Shown: one piece after another, positions 1 through 8,433 of the stretch
Position numbering within the stretch: position 1 is the first letter of the stretch
Layout: each line of letters begins with the position of its first letter
Assembly (NCBI GenBank): GCA_023664365.1
Contig: JAMPFR010000027.1
Coordinates: forward strand, 1-41,815
Length of the DNA: 41,815 bases
Direction: 5' to 3'
Source of the DNA: Acetatifactor muris
Lineage (GTDB): Bacteria > Bacillota > Clostridia > Lachnospirales > Lachnospiraceae
Made by a program: the position numbers and the translations under genes
The notes under the pieces: generated by a model
What the model saw: the letters and a program-made list of their open reading frames with translations, nothing else
Told to the model about the DNA's origin: nothing
Databases searched by the model: none

Positions 1-20
1 TTCGAGCCCTACTCGGGGAG
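1..20 (+). tRNA. 3' end of a tRNA gene (partial, probably tRNA-Asn)
   Basis: The first bases read as a T-loop (TTCGAGC), the 3' half of a T-stem (CCTAC), an acceptor 3' strand (TCGGGGA) and a discriminator G. A rho-independent terminator follows directly. The CCTAC T-stem and the G discriminator fit bacterial tRNA-Asn, but the anticodon lies outside the window, so the identity is a guess. No CCA is encoded. Because element-type genes start right after it, this end could be the attachment site of an integrated element. Confidence 0.55.
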
Positions 21-26
21 TTAAAG

Positions 27-58
27 CCCGTAAACATCAGTGTTTGCGGGTCTTTTTT
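27..58 (+). terminator. Rho-independent terminator of the tRNA
   Basis: A 10-bp stem (CCCGTAAACA pairing with TGTTTGCGGG, with one T-G pair) encloses the loop TCAG and is followed by TCTTTTTTG. Confidence 0.85.
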
Positions 59-314
59 GTGTCCGGAAAAACACCTTAAAAGGGGACAGGATGGTACGGG
101 TGGCTGCAAAAGCAGGCACATGAGTGATAACCGAAAAAACAGGCCGGGACTGCGTTTCCTGATGGGGTTTGGCTGCCGGTTTTCCGTATATTGTGGGAAA
201 CGGAAAAAATAGCAGGACCAGGCGTGGGATGCGGTCTGGGAACAATATCATTCACCAGCCATGGGGTGGGACAGGAACCATCCCGCATGGCGGAAGTACA
301 GGAGGAGAAGCTGC

Positions 315-554
315 ACGGAAGAAAGAAAAGTAACGGTCTACAGGGGAAGCATGAAGGACTATTCCCCGGTTCCCAGGATAACGCTTCAGGGACAGTGGCT
401 GGACAGCCTTGGTTTTTCCATAGGGGACAGGCTGACAGTGGGATGTGAGCGGGGCAGGCTTATCATTGAAAAGAGTGAAGCCGGGACTGAAAACATCGAG
501 ATCGGGATGGTGGCGGAAGTGGCCGTCAGGTACAAACGGGAAAGCCGGATATGA
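315..554 (+). CDS. SymE-like toxin-family protein (possible ACG start)
   Basis: This small protein has the hallmark of SymE-type proteins, an AbrB-like fold: a VPRITLQGQWLDSLGF block followed by a basic, beta-rich stretch (GDRLTVGCERGRLIIE). E. coli SymE is an SOS-induced type I toxin; whether this protein is toxic is not known. The best ribosome site is AGGAGGAG at 300-307, and seven bases later the in-frame codon is ACG at 315, where homology also begins (TEERKVTVYRG). The nearest in-frame ATG codons are 261 (no ribosome site) and 351 (inside the domain). Either ACG is used or an ancestral ATG has mutated. The 256 bases between the terminator and this gene show no convincing gene. The tRNA upstream and TnpV downstream suggest it is mobile-element cargo. 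Confidence 0.65.
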   Translation, partial: TEERKVTVYRGSMKDYSPVPRITLQGQWLDSLGFSIGDRLTVGCERGRLIIEKSEAGTENIEIGMVAEVAVRYKRESRI

Positions 555-676
555 AAAGGCGGCGGGATGTGGGTATGCCAGGAGATTTCTTTTTCCGCTG
601 GTATGTTTCCAGACTGGCATACTGTTTAGGTTTAAAGTACAAAATAATTTAATTTTTTAAAGGAGGAGCGGAGGAT

Positions 677-1039
677 ATGGAAGCATTGGCGTACAGGAAA
701 TGCGGGGAATATTTGATCCCGGACCTGGAACTGGACGGGGAGAGGGAGACAGAGGAGATGCCGTTAGGGAAATACGGGATGCTCAGACAAAGTTTCCTGA
801 TGGAACACCACAGGGGGACGTATACATCCATGCTGCTGACAGGGCGGCTCCTGCCACACCTGCGGGAGACCGACAGGCAGGCATATGAACAGGTGGAGCG
901 GATCGTGGCGGAACTGATGGAGAAAAACGGGGTGGATGAAGCCCTGAAAGAGAAAGGACAGATGGCCTGGGTGCAGGCAGTAAACGGCTTCACGGCGCAG
1001 GCTAAGGAGATGGTCCTGCAGGAGATCGTGTATGGTTAG
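677..1039 (+). CDS. tnpV: TnpV family transposon-encoded protein
   Basis: The 120-aa product has the TnpV pattern: an N-terminal YRKCGEYLIPDLEL, then LGKYGMLRQSFLMEH, a central TSMLLTGRLLPHL and a C-terminal helical part ending in EMVLQEIVYG. TnpV proteins are carried by many conjugative and mobilizable elements of Clostridia; their biochemical role is unknown. The start is set by AAAGGAGGAG ending a few bases before the ATG. An A/T-rich segment just upstream (about 625-660) probably holds the promoter. It supports an integrated element next to the tRNA. Confidence 0.85.
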   Translation: MEALAYRKCGEYLIPDLELDGERETEEMPLGKYGMLRQSFLMEHHRGTYTSMLLTGRLLPHLRETDRQAYEQVERIVAELMEKNGVDEALKEKGQMAWVQAVNGFTAQAKEMVLQEIVYG

Positions 1040-1321
1040 GGCAGGAAGCTGGAGTTGGGGAAATGGAAAACTCCATGTGGGGAAAAACGGCGGGGCGGGA
1101 TCCCGCCGTTTCCTTGTCTGCAGGCCTGTACGGTACGGGAGCGGGCAAGGCACTGGCGACGGAGGAAGATGCCAGCATGGGAAACGGGCTGTCTCTTACC
1201 ATAGGATCATAGGTCAGATTTTATGATCCAGGTTTTATCATCTGGTGGAAGCCTATAAGTTTGGGAAAAATATTTACAGGTAGTAGAAGAAAAATTGATA
1301 AAAAGTTGTTGTGACTGAGTG

Positions 1322-1365
1322 CCGGGAATTTCCTTTTTGTTGGGGAGGGAATGCCCGGTCTTTTT
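1322..1365 (+). terminator. Rho-independent terminator
   Basis: CCGGG plus ATTTCC pair with GGGAAT plus CCCGG, leaving one unpaired base on each side and a 13-base loop, followed by TCTTTTT. It lies about 280 bases after tnpV and would end that transcript. The stretch between tnpV and this terminator shows no gene. Confidence 0.65.
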
Positions 1366-1458
1366 GTATGGAAGAACAGGGAGCCCATGTTGTTGGTAAT
1401 TTATAGAGTGGGAATTTTTATAGATACAGGTTTTTGTGTCGGGTAGTTGGAATGTTGT

Positions 1459-1513
1459 AGAAGAATTTCTTCAGGCCGTGCCTGGGGAAAGCCATGTCGT
1501 AGGCATGTTCGCA
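1459..1513 (+). repeat. Structured repeat element, copy 1
   Basis: A 55-base block (from AGAAGAATTTCTT to TGTTCGCA) is repeated with scattered substitutions at 20436-20492. It can form a hairpin (CATG around TCGTAGG and CATG) after GGGGAAAGC. Downstream is a second hairpin, CTGGGGTGTCCCCAG. The pattern of conserved stems in two intergenic places suggests a structured RNA or an end of a small transposable element (for example an IS200/IS605-type right end); I cannot tell which. Confidence 0.5.
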
Positions 1514-1551
1514 GGAGGCGGGAGCCCCTGCCGAAGTCTGGGGTGTCCCCA

Positions 1552-1598
1552 GCCAGCGTTTCAGAATATCCAAAAGGATATTCTGAAACATTGCTGGC
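1552..1598. repeat. Long perfect palindrome
   Basis: A perfect 14-bp inverted repeat (GTTTCAGAATATCC, loop AAAA, then its complement) is extended on the outside by GCCAGC and GCTGGC. There is no T-run after it, so it is not a typical terminator. It lies just downstream of the structured repeat. Confidence 0.75.
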
Positions 1599-1622
1599 CG
1601 ATGAAGTGGAAAATGTTGATTA

Positions 1623-1809
1623 TTAGCAAATGAAAGAATTTTTTGGCAAGCAGGTATAGTTGGAGCAGTTCATAAGCCTTTTAGTGCTTTTTCAAAAACA
1701 GAGATGTTTGCTCCGGACAGAAATGGTAAAGTTGCTGATGCTTCCGGTTCGTTTCTCGGGGCGGTATATGTTGGAAAATTTTACCAAAATCTTCCACAAC
1801 AAAATTAAT
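1623..1809 (+). pseudogene. Short unassigned coding relic
   Basis: One frame reads like real protein over about 50 residues (AGIVGAVHKPFSAFSKTEMF, then APDRNGKVADASGSFLGAVY) and ends at TAA 1807-1809. There is no start codon or ribosome site, and the frame before it is interrupted. I do not recognise the family. It is best read as the 3' remnant of a gene lost when the region was rearranged. The rest of the interval 1366-2027 holds only the repeats and the promoter described separately. Confidence 0.3.
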
Positions 1810-1901
1810 TTTAAACGCTGTTATCTGGATAATAAAAAACTGATAATTATTTTTGGAAGCAGTTCACACAACTATAATATTCCTAGAACCAATGTGATAA
1901 C

Positions 1902-1945
1902 ATTCAGTATAGGTATTTGCTATCATTTTGAGTTTGCTTTATACT
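1902..1945 (+). promoter_or_regulatory. LysR-type box and promoter of the MATE/amidase unit
   Basis: ATTCA-N11-TGCTA (1902-1922) matches the T-N11-A pattern of LysR-type sites. Its right arm overlaps the -35 TTGCTA (1917-1922). A 17-base spacer leads to the -10 TATACT (1940-1945). The same arrangement, with a nearly identical spacer sequence, is found at 4543-4586 and, divergent from the LysR gene, at 9334. Confidence 0.75.
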
Positions 1946-2027
1946 TAGAACTACGGCGAATAAGTAAAATCGGTAAGATATGGAAAAATAGATTTTAGAA
2001 TTTTTTATTTTTGTTGAGAAGAACAAA

Positions 2028-3390
2028 ATGGCAGATATAGCACAAAAAGAAAATATCATGGGAACACAGAAAATGAGTAAACTGATTTTATTTACCGGAA
2101 TTCCCCTGATGATCAGTTTGTTTATTAATTCCCTCTATAATTTTGTAGATTCATGTTTGTATCGCAGGTATCAGAAAAAGCACTGACAGCGCTTTCCCTG
2201 GCGGCACCGGTACAGCTTTTGGTATCTGCGTTGGGCTTGGGAAACGCAGTGGGCTTAAACGCAGTGATTTCTAAAGCCCTTGGAAGGAAAGATACAGGGG
2301 AAGTCCGCAGGGCGGCGGATGCAGCGATTTTTATCGCCCTTTGTTCATGGCTTTTGATTGCCATGCTTTGTTTGCTGTTTGTAAAGACTTATTTTGCATG
2401 GCAGTCAGGCGGGGATGAAGTGATCGCGGAGTACGGTGTTCAGTACCTTACGGTATGTATGCTGTTTTCTCTGGGACAGATGGGGCAGTGGGTGTTTGAT
2501 CGTTTTGTGATTGCAAGTGGACATTCCAGCCTGTTTTGTTTACGCTGTCAGCAGCTTCCGTTACAAATCTGATTCTTGATCCCATATTTATTTTTGGGCT
2601 GTTTGGGGTTCCAAGACTGGAAACATTGGGTGCAGCCATTGCCACGGTCATCGGACAGACAGTAGGGATGTTTGCAGGCATTGTGATCAACCGGAAATGG
2701 AACCGTGAAATACCTTTTGGTTTTACGCTTCGTCCGGACAGGAGGAGTGTGGCGGACATTTTGAAGGTTGGATTTCCTTCTACTCTGGTACAGATACTGA
2801 CTTCTTTTGTGGGTATTTTGATGAATTCCATTTTAATTACCTTTTCTTCCACCGCCGTGGCTGTCTATGGAATCTGTATACGCATTAACGGGATCTCAAC
2901 CGTAGGAGTCCATGGAATTACCAATGGTCTGATTCCGATTATTGCTTATAATTATGGGGCTGCAAATAAAAAACGTGTTTCTGATGCGGTGTACTGGTCG
3001 CTTTTGTACGGAACCATGTTTTATCTATTCTTTTTTGTGGTGTTGGAAATTGTACCCATGTGGGTGTTGCGTATTTTTGAAGCTTCGGACTATATGCTTG
3101 AGATTGGTATTCCGGCGCTTCGCATATTGGCTTTGGCATGGTTTGTGGCAATACCGGCGCTGGTGATATCGGCAGGAATGCAAGGATTATCTATGGGAGT
3201 GAGCAGCATGATTCTGACCATGGCAAGGCAGGCGATTTTGCCACTGATTTTTGCAGGAATATTCAGCAGGCTGGGGAATCTGGATCTGCTATGGATTGGT
3301 TTTATTCTTGCGGAGTTTTTAGGAATACCAGCGGCAATGTGGTTTTGGAAGAAGGGTTGTCGGCGGATGGAAGGAGGAAAACTACAATGA
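2028..3390 (+). pseudogene. MATE family efflux transporter, frameshifted twice
   Basis: Joined across two shifts, the product is a normal ~450-aa MATE (NorM-like) cation or drug antiporter. The N-terminus LILFTGIPLMISLFINSLYN is read from ATG 2028. The frame changes at about 2151 (before MFVSQVSEKALTALSLAAP) and changes back at about 2534 (before FTLSAASVTNLILDPIFIFG). Each shift equals the loss of one base, so no full-length protein is made as the sequence stands. The gene lies directly behind the first LysR-type promoter. Its TGA overlaps the ATG of the following amide hydrolase, so the two would be translationally coupled. Export of the product or substrate of that hydrolase is a plausible former job. 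Confidence 0.8.
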
Positions 3391-4505
3391 GAAAATCGGC
3401 GGTTATCGCAATTATATTTATACTATCAGCAAGCTTTGCAGGATGCGGAGAGCGTGCTTCTGATGCGGATGAGAGCCATTCCGCAGGCAGGTTAAGTGTA
3501 GCAGAGGTAACAAAGGTTTTGGAAGATAATATTGTGACAGTACAGGTAAATTCAGAAATTGAGGAGCTGGAGAAAGGGTTTTCTGCTGTCCGGTATGAAG
3601 GGGAAGATGGGTTTACTGCTTTTCTTGCCGGGGGAGGCGCCAAAACGGACCAGGAGGTTGTACATTTTTTGGTAAGTGAGTTTTTTGCGGAAAACGGGAG
3701 CAGTCTGACCATGAATACACAAGTCTTTGGGTGCAGCACTCTTTCTGTACAAAATACAGAAGGCGGTTATCTTTTTGGGCGTAACTTTGACTGGAATACC
3801 TGTGATGCACTTGTTGTCACATCTTATCCGCAAGAGGGATATGCTTCTGTTTCCACAGTAAACATGGGATTTATCCGTCAGGGAACCGGAATATCCGGAG
3901 GTATGTTAAGTGATGAAATGATGACTATAGCAGCAGTGTATGCACCCTTGGATGGAATGAATGAGAAGGGATTGTGTATATCCGTCAATATGATACAGGA
4001 CGGCACTATGATTTCACAGAATACGGATAAGCCGGATATTACCACAACAACAGCCATCCGCCTGCTGCTTAATCAGGCAGCCACAGTAGAGGAAGCCTTG
4101 GATCTGTTGGGGCAGTATGATCTCCATGCATCCATGAACTATATGGTTCATTTTGCCATTGCGGATGCGGCCGGAAACAGCGTGGCGGTGGAATACATTG
4201 ACAATGAAATGGTTGTGGTGGAGACGCCTGTTTTGACGAATTTTTATCTGGCAGAGGGGGAAAAGCAGGGAATCGGTACAAGCCAGTCCCATGAAAGATT
4301 TGACATATTAACAGAAATGATTGCAGAGAGAACTTCTATGACTCAGGCGGAAGTAAGAGAGGCATTAGACAGTGTGAGCAAGGATAATTTTGGGGAGTTT
4401 GAGTCTACGGAGTGGAGCATTGTGTTTGACCAGTCTGCCCTTACTGCAACTTATTATCACAGGGAAAATTATGAGGAAGCATATTTTTTTCAAATCAAGG
4501 AATAG
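3387..4505 (+). CDS. Lipoprotein Ntn hydrolase, linear amide C-N hydrolase / acyltransferase (C45-like)
   Basis: The 372-aa protein starts with a lipoprotein signal (MRKSAVIAIIFILSASFAGC, lipid-bearing Cys at residue 20), so it should sit on the outer face of the membrane. The catalytic part shows FGCSTLS with the likely nucleophile Cys116 and GRNFDWN about 17 residues on, as in the acyl-CoA:6-aminopenicillanate acyltransferase / linear amide hydrolase group of Ntn enzymes. In that family the chain is self-cleaved before the Cys. Other family blocks are GMNEKGL, TTTTAIRLLL and a C-terminal STEWSIVF. The substrate is unknown. A paralogue of clearly related sequence lies at 9617-10690 in the same regulon. 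The start is set by AAGGAGG before ATG 3387, which overlaps the MATE stop. Confidence 0.85.
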   Translation: MRKSAVIAIIFILSASFAGCGERASDADESHSAGRLSVAEVTKVLEDNIVTVQVNSEIEELEKGFSAVRYEGEDGFTAFLAGGGAKTDQEVVHFLVSEFFAENGSSLTMNTQVFGCSTLSVQNTEGGYLFGRNFDWNTCDALVVTSYPQEGYASVSTVNMGFIRQGTGISGGMLSDEMMTIAAVYAPLDGMNEKGLCISVNMIQDGTMISQNTDKPDITTTTAIRLLLNQAATVEEALDLLGQYDLHASMNYMVHFAIADAAGNSVAVEYIDNEMVVVETPVLTNFYLAEGEKQGIGTSQSHERFDILTEMIAERTSMTQAEVREALDSVSKDNFGEFESTEWSIVFDQSALTATYYHRENYEEAYFFQIKE

Positions 4506-4542
4506 CTTTTTGGATTAACATTCCCAAATCCTATGCAAATAC

Positions 4543-4586
4543 ATTCAATATAGATATTTGCTATTTTTTCTTGATGATTGTAGACT
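4543..4586 (+). promoter_or_regulatory. LysR-type box and promoter of the CoA-ligase unit
   Basis: ATTCA-N11-TGCTA at 4543-4563 overlaps the -35 TTGCTA (4558-4563). A 17-base spacer leads to the -10 TAGACT (4581-4586). It differs from the site at 1902 in only two spacer bases. Confidence 0.75.
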
Positions 4587-4634
4587 TAAGATATGATAAG
4601 TGCATTCACAAGAATAGCAGGGAGGTGACAAAGC

Positions 4635-6041
4635 ATGGCTGCAGGTATCAATTATTTCCGTCTGTTGTGGAATCTATACAAGCAGAAAAGAAATGCAGGT
4701 AAGACAAAGGAACAGATAGAAAGGCTGCAGAAAAAGAAACTGGAAAAACTGCTTTTGTTTGCTTATGAACATTCCCCTTACTACAGGAAGGCATTTGAGG
4801 CGGAAGGGATTTCCCTGAAAAATATCAGAACAGCGCCCCTTGAGAGTTTCCCTGTATTAGATAAGGGAATCCTGATGGAACATTTTGACGAGCTGGTGAC
4901 GGACCGCAGTCTGAAGCAGGAGGAATTGCTTCGGTTTAATGAAGCCTCTGAAGATGACGGGGAAATTTACCTTGGTAAATATCATGTGGTGCATTCCTCC
5001 GGAAGTACCGGAACTCCCAGATATTTTGTATATGATAATGCGGCATGGGAACAGATGCTGGTAGGAATTATCCGGGGCGCACTTTGGGGAATGTCCATGG
5101 GTTCCGTCCTAAAATTATTGGCAGAGAAACCAAGAATCCTTTACATAGCGGCTACTGACGGAAGGTATGGCGGCGCTATGGCAGTGGGAGATGGAATCAG
5201 GGGTGTCCGCGCAAAACAGAGATTTTTGGATATTAACACACCGTTGGCAAAATGGAGTGAGATGGTACGGGAGTTTCGTCCAAATATTATTATAGGCTAT
5301 CCTTCCGCCATCAAGATTTTGGCGGAGCTGACAGGCAGGGAAAAGGAACCACTGCATATCAGGCGGGTAATTTCCTGTGGAGAACCGCTAAGCGCCGGGT
5401 TGCGCAAATTCCTGGAAAATGCTTTCCGCACGGAAGTAATAAATTTTTATGGTGCAAGTGAATCCCTTGCTTTGGGTGTGGAGCAGCGAGCGGATGAGGG
5501 AATGATCCTCTTTGATGATCTGAATGTGATAGAGGTGATCAATGGAGAAATGTATGTGACCTGTCTGTACAATTTTACACAGCCACTGGTTCGTTACCAT
5601 ATTACAGACAAACTTGTTCTACATGAGATGGAAGCCGATATGGACTGTTTTTTTACAAGAGCTGACGTATTGTTGTGCCGTAATGAAGACGTGCTGTGGT
5701 TTGAAAAGCCGGATGGCAGCAAGGAGTATTTACATCCATTATCTATGGAAGGATTTTGTGTGGAAGGATTACTGGAGTATCAGTTTTGCCGGACTTCCAA
5801 AACTTCCTTTGAAATGCTGGCAGAGGCAGAAGAATCAGCGGTGCAGATGAAAGTTAAGGAACAAATATACAGACAGGTAAGGAAATTGTTAGCAGACAAA
5901 GAGTTGGAAGAAATTCAATTTTCAATCCGGTTTGTGGAACAGATCATACCGGATAAGCATACAGGAAAAAAACCACTGATCATAAAGAAGATGGAGGAAA
6001 AGAGAAATGACAAGAACGAACATTACCGGAAAGCAATTTGA
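4635..6041 (+). CDS. PaaK-like adenylate-forming acid-CoA ligase
   Basis: The 468-aa protein belongs to the phenylacetate-CoA ligase / coenzyme F390 synthetase-like group of adenylate-forming enzymes, which activate a carboxylic acid with ATP, usually to the CoA thioester. Visible signs are the nucleotide loop SSGSTGTPRYF (residues 121-131), IIIGYPSAIKILAEL, the FYGASESLALG block that contacts adenine, and LVRYHITDKL. The C-terminal small domain is present but ends in a basic tail. The acid it acts on cannot be read from sequence. GGAGG lies about 9 bases before the ATG. It is the first gene after the second LysR-type promoter. Its last 35 bases overlap the DUF3737 gene, a strong sign of co-translation. 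Confidence 0.8.
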   Translation: MAAGINYFRLLWNLYKQKRNAGKTKEQIERLQKKKLEKLLLFAYEHSPYYRKAFEAEGISLKNIRTAPLESFPVLDKGILMEHFDELVTDRSLKQEELLRFNEASEDDGEIYLGKYHVVHSSGSTGTPRYFVYDNAAWEQMLVGIIRGALWGMSMGSVLKLLAEKPRILYIAATDGRYGGAMAVGDGIRGVRAKQRFLDINTPLAKWSEMVREFRPNIIIGYPSAIKILAELTGREKEPLHIRRVISCGEPLSAGLRKFLENAFRTEVINFYGASESLALGVEQRADEGMILFDDLNVIEVINGEMYVTCLYNFTQPLVRYHITDKLVLHEMEADMDCFFTRADVLLCRNEDVLWFEKPDGSKEYLHPLSMEGFCVEGLLEYQFCRTSKTSFEMLAEAEESAVQMKVKEQIYRQVRKLLADKELEEIQFSIRFVEQIIPDKHTGKKPLIIKKMEEKRNDKNEHYRKAI

Positions 6042-6906
6042 TGAGGAGAGGGCGTTGTATCATCTGCAGAATGCGGATGTGACGGATTGCGTATTTGCAG
6101 GTCCGGCCGATGGGGAATCCGTGCTGAAAGAGTCAGGGGATGTTGGGCTTAAAAACTGCCGTTTTTCCCTGCGTTACCCCTTATGGCATGTAAAGGGATT
6201 TACCATGACAGAATCTTCTATGGATGACAAAACCCGCGCCGCAATCTGGTATGCGGAAAATGGCGACATCACAGACAGTGTTTTGGGAGGGATCAAGGCA
6301 GTGCGGGAGTGCGCACATATCCGTCTGGAGCGCTGTCAGGTAGAGTCCCAGGAGTTTGGTTGGAAGTCCCAGGATATTGAACTGATCGATACGGATATTA
6401 TTTCTGAATATTTATTTATGGACAGCCGGGATGTGAAACTGCGCAGTGTAAAGATGAAGGGAAAATATTCCTTTCAGTATATGGAAAATCTGGAGATAGA
6501 TGACTGTGAGCTGGATACGAAGGATGCTTTCTGGCACAGCAAAAATGTCACGGTGAAGGACAGTATTGTGAAAGGCGAATATCTGGGGTGGTTTTCCGAG
6601 AACCTGACACTGATCAACTGTAAGATTATCGGAACACAGCCGCTGTGTTACTGCAAGAACCTGAAACTGGTAAACTGCACTATGGAGGATACGGATCTGT
6701 CCTTTGAATACTCGGATGTGGAAGCGGATGTAAAAGGTCACATTATTTCCGTTAAAAACCCTAAATCTGGTCAGATTGTTGCGGATAGTGTGGGAGAAAT
6801 CATCCGAGGTGATGCTGTAATGGAATGCACGGGAGAGGTTATGCTTCGGGCAGAAAAGGAAAAAAAGGCGGAAAGAATTTTTGAGGTATCGAAGGAAATT
6901 GCTTGA
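6007..6906 (+). CDS. DUF3737 family protein (right-handed repeat protein)
   Basis: The 299-aa protein is built of short repeated strands with the pattern 'LxNCxxxxxxxLWHSKNVTVxDS', for example NADVTDCVF, VGLKNCRFSLRYPLWHVKG and NLTLINCKIIGTQPLCYCKN. These are typical of DUF3737, a predicted beta-helix protein often found beside aminotransferases or ligases in Firmicutes. No catalytic residues are established. No signal peptide is seen, so it is probably cytosolic. The gene overlaps the CoA-ligase gene and is followed 38 bases later by a small conserved gene. Confidence 0.75.
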   Translation: MTRTNITGKQFDEERALYHLQNADVTDCVFAGPADGESVLKESGDVGLKNCRFSLRYPLWHVKGFTMTESSMDDKTRAAIWYAENGDITDSVLGGIKAVRECAHIRLERCQVESQEFGWKSQDIELIDTDIISEYLFMDSRDVKLRSVKMKGKYSFQYMENLEIDDCELDTKDAFWHSKNVTVKDSIVKGEYLGWFSENLTLINCKIIGTQPLCYCKNLKLVNCTMEDTDLSFEYSDVEADVKGHIISVKNPKSGQIVADSVGEIIRGDAVMECTGEVMLRAEKEKKAERIFEVSKEIA

Positions 6907-6944
6907 GAGGTTTCAGGGTTCGCTTTAGGATTGAGGGGGTAAAT

Positions 6945-7178
6945 ATGTTAAGCGGTTACCAGACGGAGGAAGAACTGATTCAGAACATGGTAGATGCTGG
7001 CTGTGAGGAAGATACGGTTTCCAGTGTCCTGACCTGCTTAAAGCAGGGACAGAAGAAAAAAGGGCTTTTACTGTTGCAGGGACGGAGAAAAACATTGCTT
7101 GATGGAATTCACAGAGACCAGTCATGTATCGAGTTTCTGGATGATGTTCTGTGCGGGATGCGGAAGGAATGCACATGA
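6945..7178 (+). CDS. Small conserved helical protein (paralogue 1)
   Basis: The 77-aa protein is of unknown function and starts after a GAGGGGG ribosome site. It has an N-terminal helix-turn-helix-like stretch (EEELIQNMVDAGCEEDTVSS) and a basic linker, and ends with a helix containing LLDGIHRDQSCIEFLDDVL. The last part matches the ~75-aa proteins common in Clostridia that end in 'LLDxIHxxQxxIDCLDYLV'. The protein at 9409-9633 has the same layout (KKEREQLACLDYMIAKVE). Each of the two intact LysR-controlled units carries one copy, so it may be an accessory subunit rather than a stray gene. It overlaps the LysE gene by the bases ATGA. Confidence 0.6.
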   Translation: MLSGYQTEEELIQNMVDAGCEEDTVSSVLTCLKQGQKKKGLLLLQGRRKTLLDGIHRDQSCIEFLDDVLCGMRKECT

Positions 7179-7798
7179 TAACAGGATATTTTTGTAAGGG
7201 TCTGCTGATTGGTCTTATATTTGGAGTACCTGCCGGAGCCATTGGTGCACTGACGATTGGGCGGACATTGGAAAAAGGATTTTCTGCCGGTTTTCTGACG
7301 GGGCTGGGCTCCTCTGCAGCAGATTTGATTTATTCCTGTGTGGGGGTGTTTGGCATTACAGTGATTTCGGACTTTTTATCAGCAAGACAGACCATGTTTC
7401 AGGTTATTGGAGGAATACTGATACTGCTCTTTGGATTTGGCATTCTCTGTAAAAAGGAGCCGGTAACGGTACAGAAAGAATCAAGAGGAACATTGGCATT
7501 CTGTTTTCTGTCGGCATTTACAACGGCATTAGTAAATCCGGCCACTGTATTCTCTTTTATGGCGGCGTTTGCCGCTTTTGGGATTCATGGAGGGCTCAGT
7601 GCAAACCAGGGAGCAGTTCTGATTATCGGGACTTTAATAGGAACACTTTGCTGGTGGCTGGTTCTCAGTAGTATTACCGCACATTTTCGGGACAGGATTA
7701 CAGGGAAAATTTATCGGTGGCTAAACCGCATCTTAGGCTGTCTTATGACAGGGTTTGGCATTGTTATGGTGATACAGGGAATGATGAAACAAATTTAA
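7175..7798 (+). CDS. LysE family exporter
   Basis: The 207-aa membrane protein has five to six hydrophobic segments and the LysE/RhtB hallmark GVPAGAIGALTIGRTLEKGF in the first helix pair. A second hallmark is LVNPATVFSFMAAFAAFG around residue 115. The family exports amino acids and other small amines or acids with the proton gradient. The start at ATG 7175 is chosen because it overlaps the previous stop and places the first helix at the N-terminus. In this unit it follows a CoA ligase and a DUF3737 gene, so it could remove the amine or amino acid released by the amide hydrolases. Confidence 0.8.
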   Translation: MITGYFCKGLLIGLIFGVPAGAIGALTIGRTLEKGFSAGFLTGLGSSAADLIYSCVGVFGITVISDFLSARQTMFQVIGGILILLFGFGILCKKEPVTVQKESRGTLAFCFLSAFTTALVNPATVFSFMAAFAAFGIHGGLSANQGAVLIIGTLIGTLCWWLVLSSITAHFRDRITGKIYRWLNRILGCLMTGFGIVMVIQGMMKQI

Positions 7799-7812
7799 AA
7801 AAGGAGTAGTGT

Positions 7813-8433
7813 ATGAAAAAAATCTATTTAGCAGTTACGGTCATATGTCTGATATGTGTTTTGACCGGATGCGGTAATTCAGTACCAAAGGAGGAGCCGC
7901 CGCAGAGTTTTTCCAATATACGATCAGCTGAACTTTCAGAGGAAACTGAATCAGAAAGACAGTTCGATGAAATGCAAAGTGATTCCAAAGAAAACAGCGG
8001 GGGTTCGGCAGAACAGGAAGGATCGGAACAGATACAAAGTGAACAAACTGAAGAAAATAGATTGGAGTCAGAAGAAATGAACATATTGATGAAGATTGGT
8101 GATGAGGCTGTTACGGTGACATGGGAAAACAATGAGTCCGTTACGGCTCTTACGGAACTTCTCCGTGAACAGCCCATGTCCATACAGATGTCCATGTACG
8201 GGGGTTTTGAACAGGTTGGTTCTTTTGGAACCAGCCTGCCAAGGGACGATGAACAGACAACTACACAGGCAGGAGATATCGTTTTATATTCGGGCAATCA
8301 GATGGTAGTGTTTTATGGTTCCAATTCTTGGGCCTACACAAGGCTCGGAAGAATTACGGATAAATCTGCAGAAGAATTAGAAGAACTGCTCGGCAGCGGG
8401 AATGTGACAATCACCTTGGAATTGGCCTCATAG
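7813..8433 (+). CDS. Cyclophilin-like-fold lipoprotein (paralogue 1)
   Basis: The 206-aa protein has a lipoprotein signal (ICLICVLTGC, Cys20), then a low-complexity Glu/Ser/Gln linker of about 65 residues. The C-terminal ~110 residues resemble the cyclophilin-like domain found in bacterial lipoproteins and in small flavodoxin-linked proteins: TWENNESVTALTELL, a central SLPRDDEQTTTQAGDIVLYS, and FYGSNSWAYTRLGRI. Binding or isomerase function is not shown for this group. A second lipoprotein with the same plan lies at 13928-14563. The gene closes the CoA-ligase unit, and its stop overlaps the end of the convergent LysR gene by six bases. AAAGGAG lies before the ATG. Confidence 0.7.
   Translation: MKKIYLAVTVICLICVLTGCGNSVPKEEPPQSFSNIRSAELSEETESERQFDEMQSDSKENSGGSAEQEGSEQIQSEQTEENRLESEEMNILMKIGDEAVTVTWENNESVTALTELLREQPMSIQMSMYGGFEQVGSFGTSLPRDDEQTTTQAGDIVLYSGNQMVVFYGSNSWAYTRLGRITDKSAEELEELLGSGNVTITLELAS

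Noticed and set aside
1660-1998. 112-codon open frame upstream of the MATE gene
   Set aside because: It has no ribosome site and an odd composition, and it overlaps a more protein-like frame and the LysR-type promoter.
3138-3386. Long open extension of the amide hydrolase frame upstream of 3387
   Set aside because: It runs antiphase through the end of the MATE gene. The lipoprotein signal and ribosome site at 3387 fix the real start.
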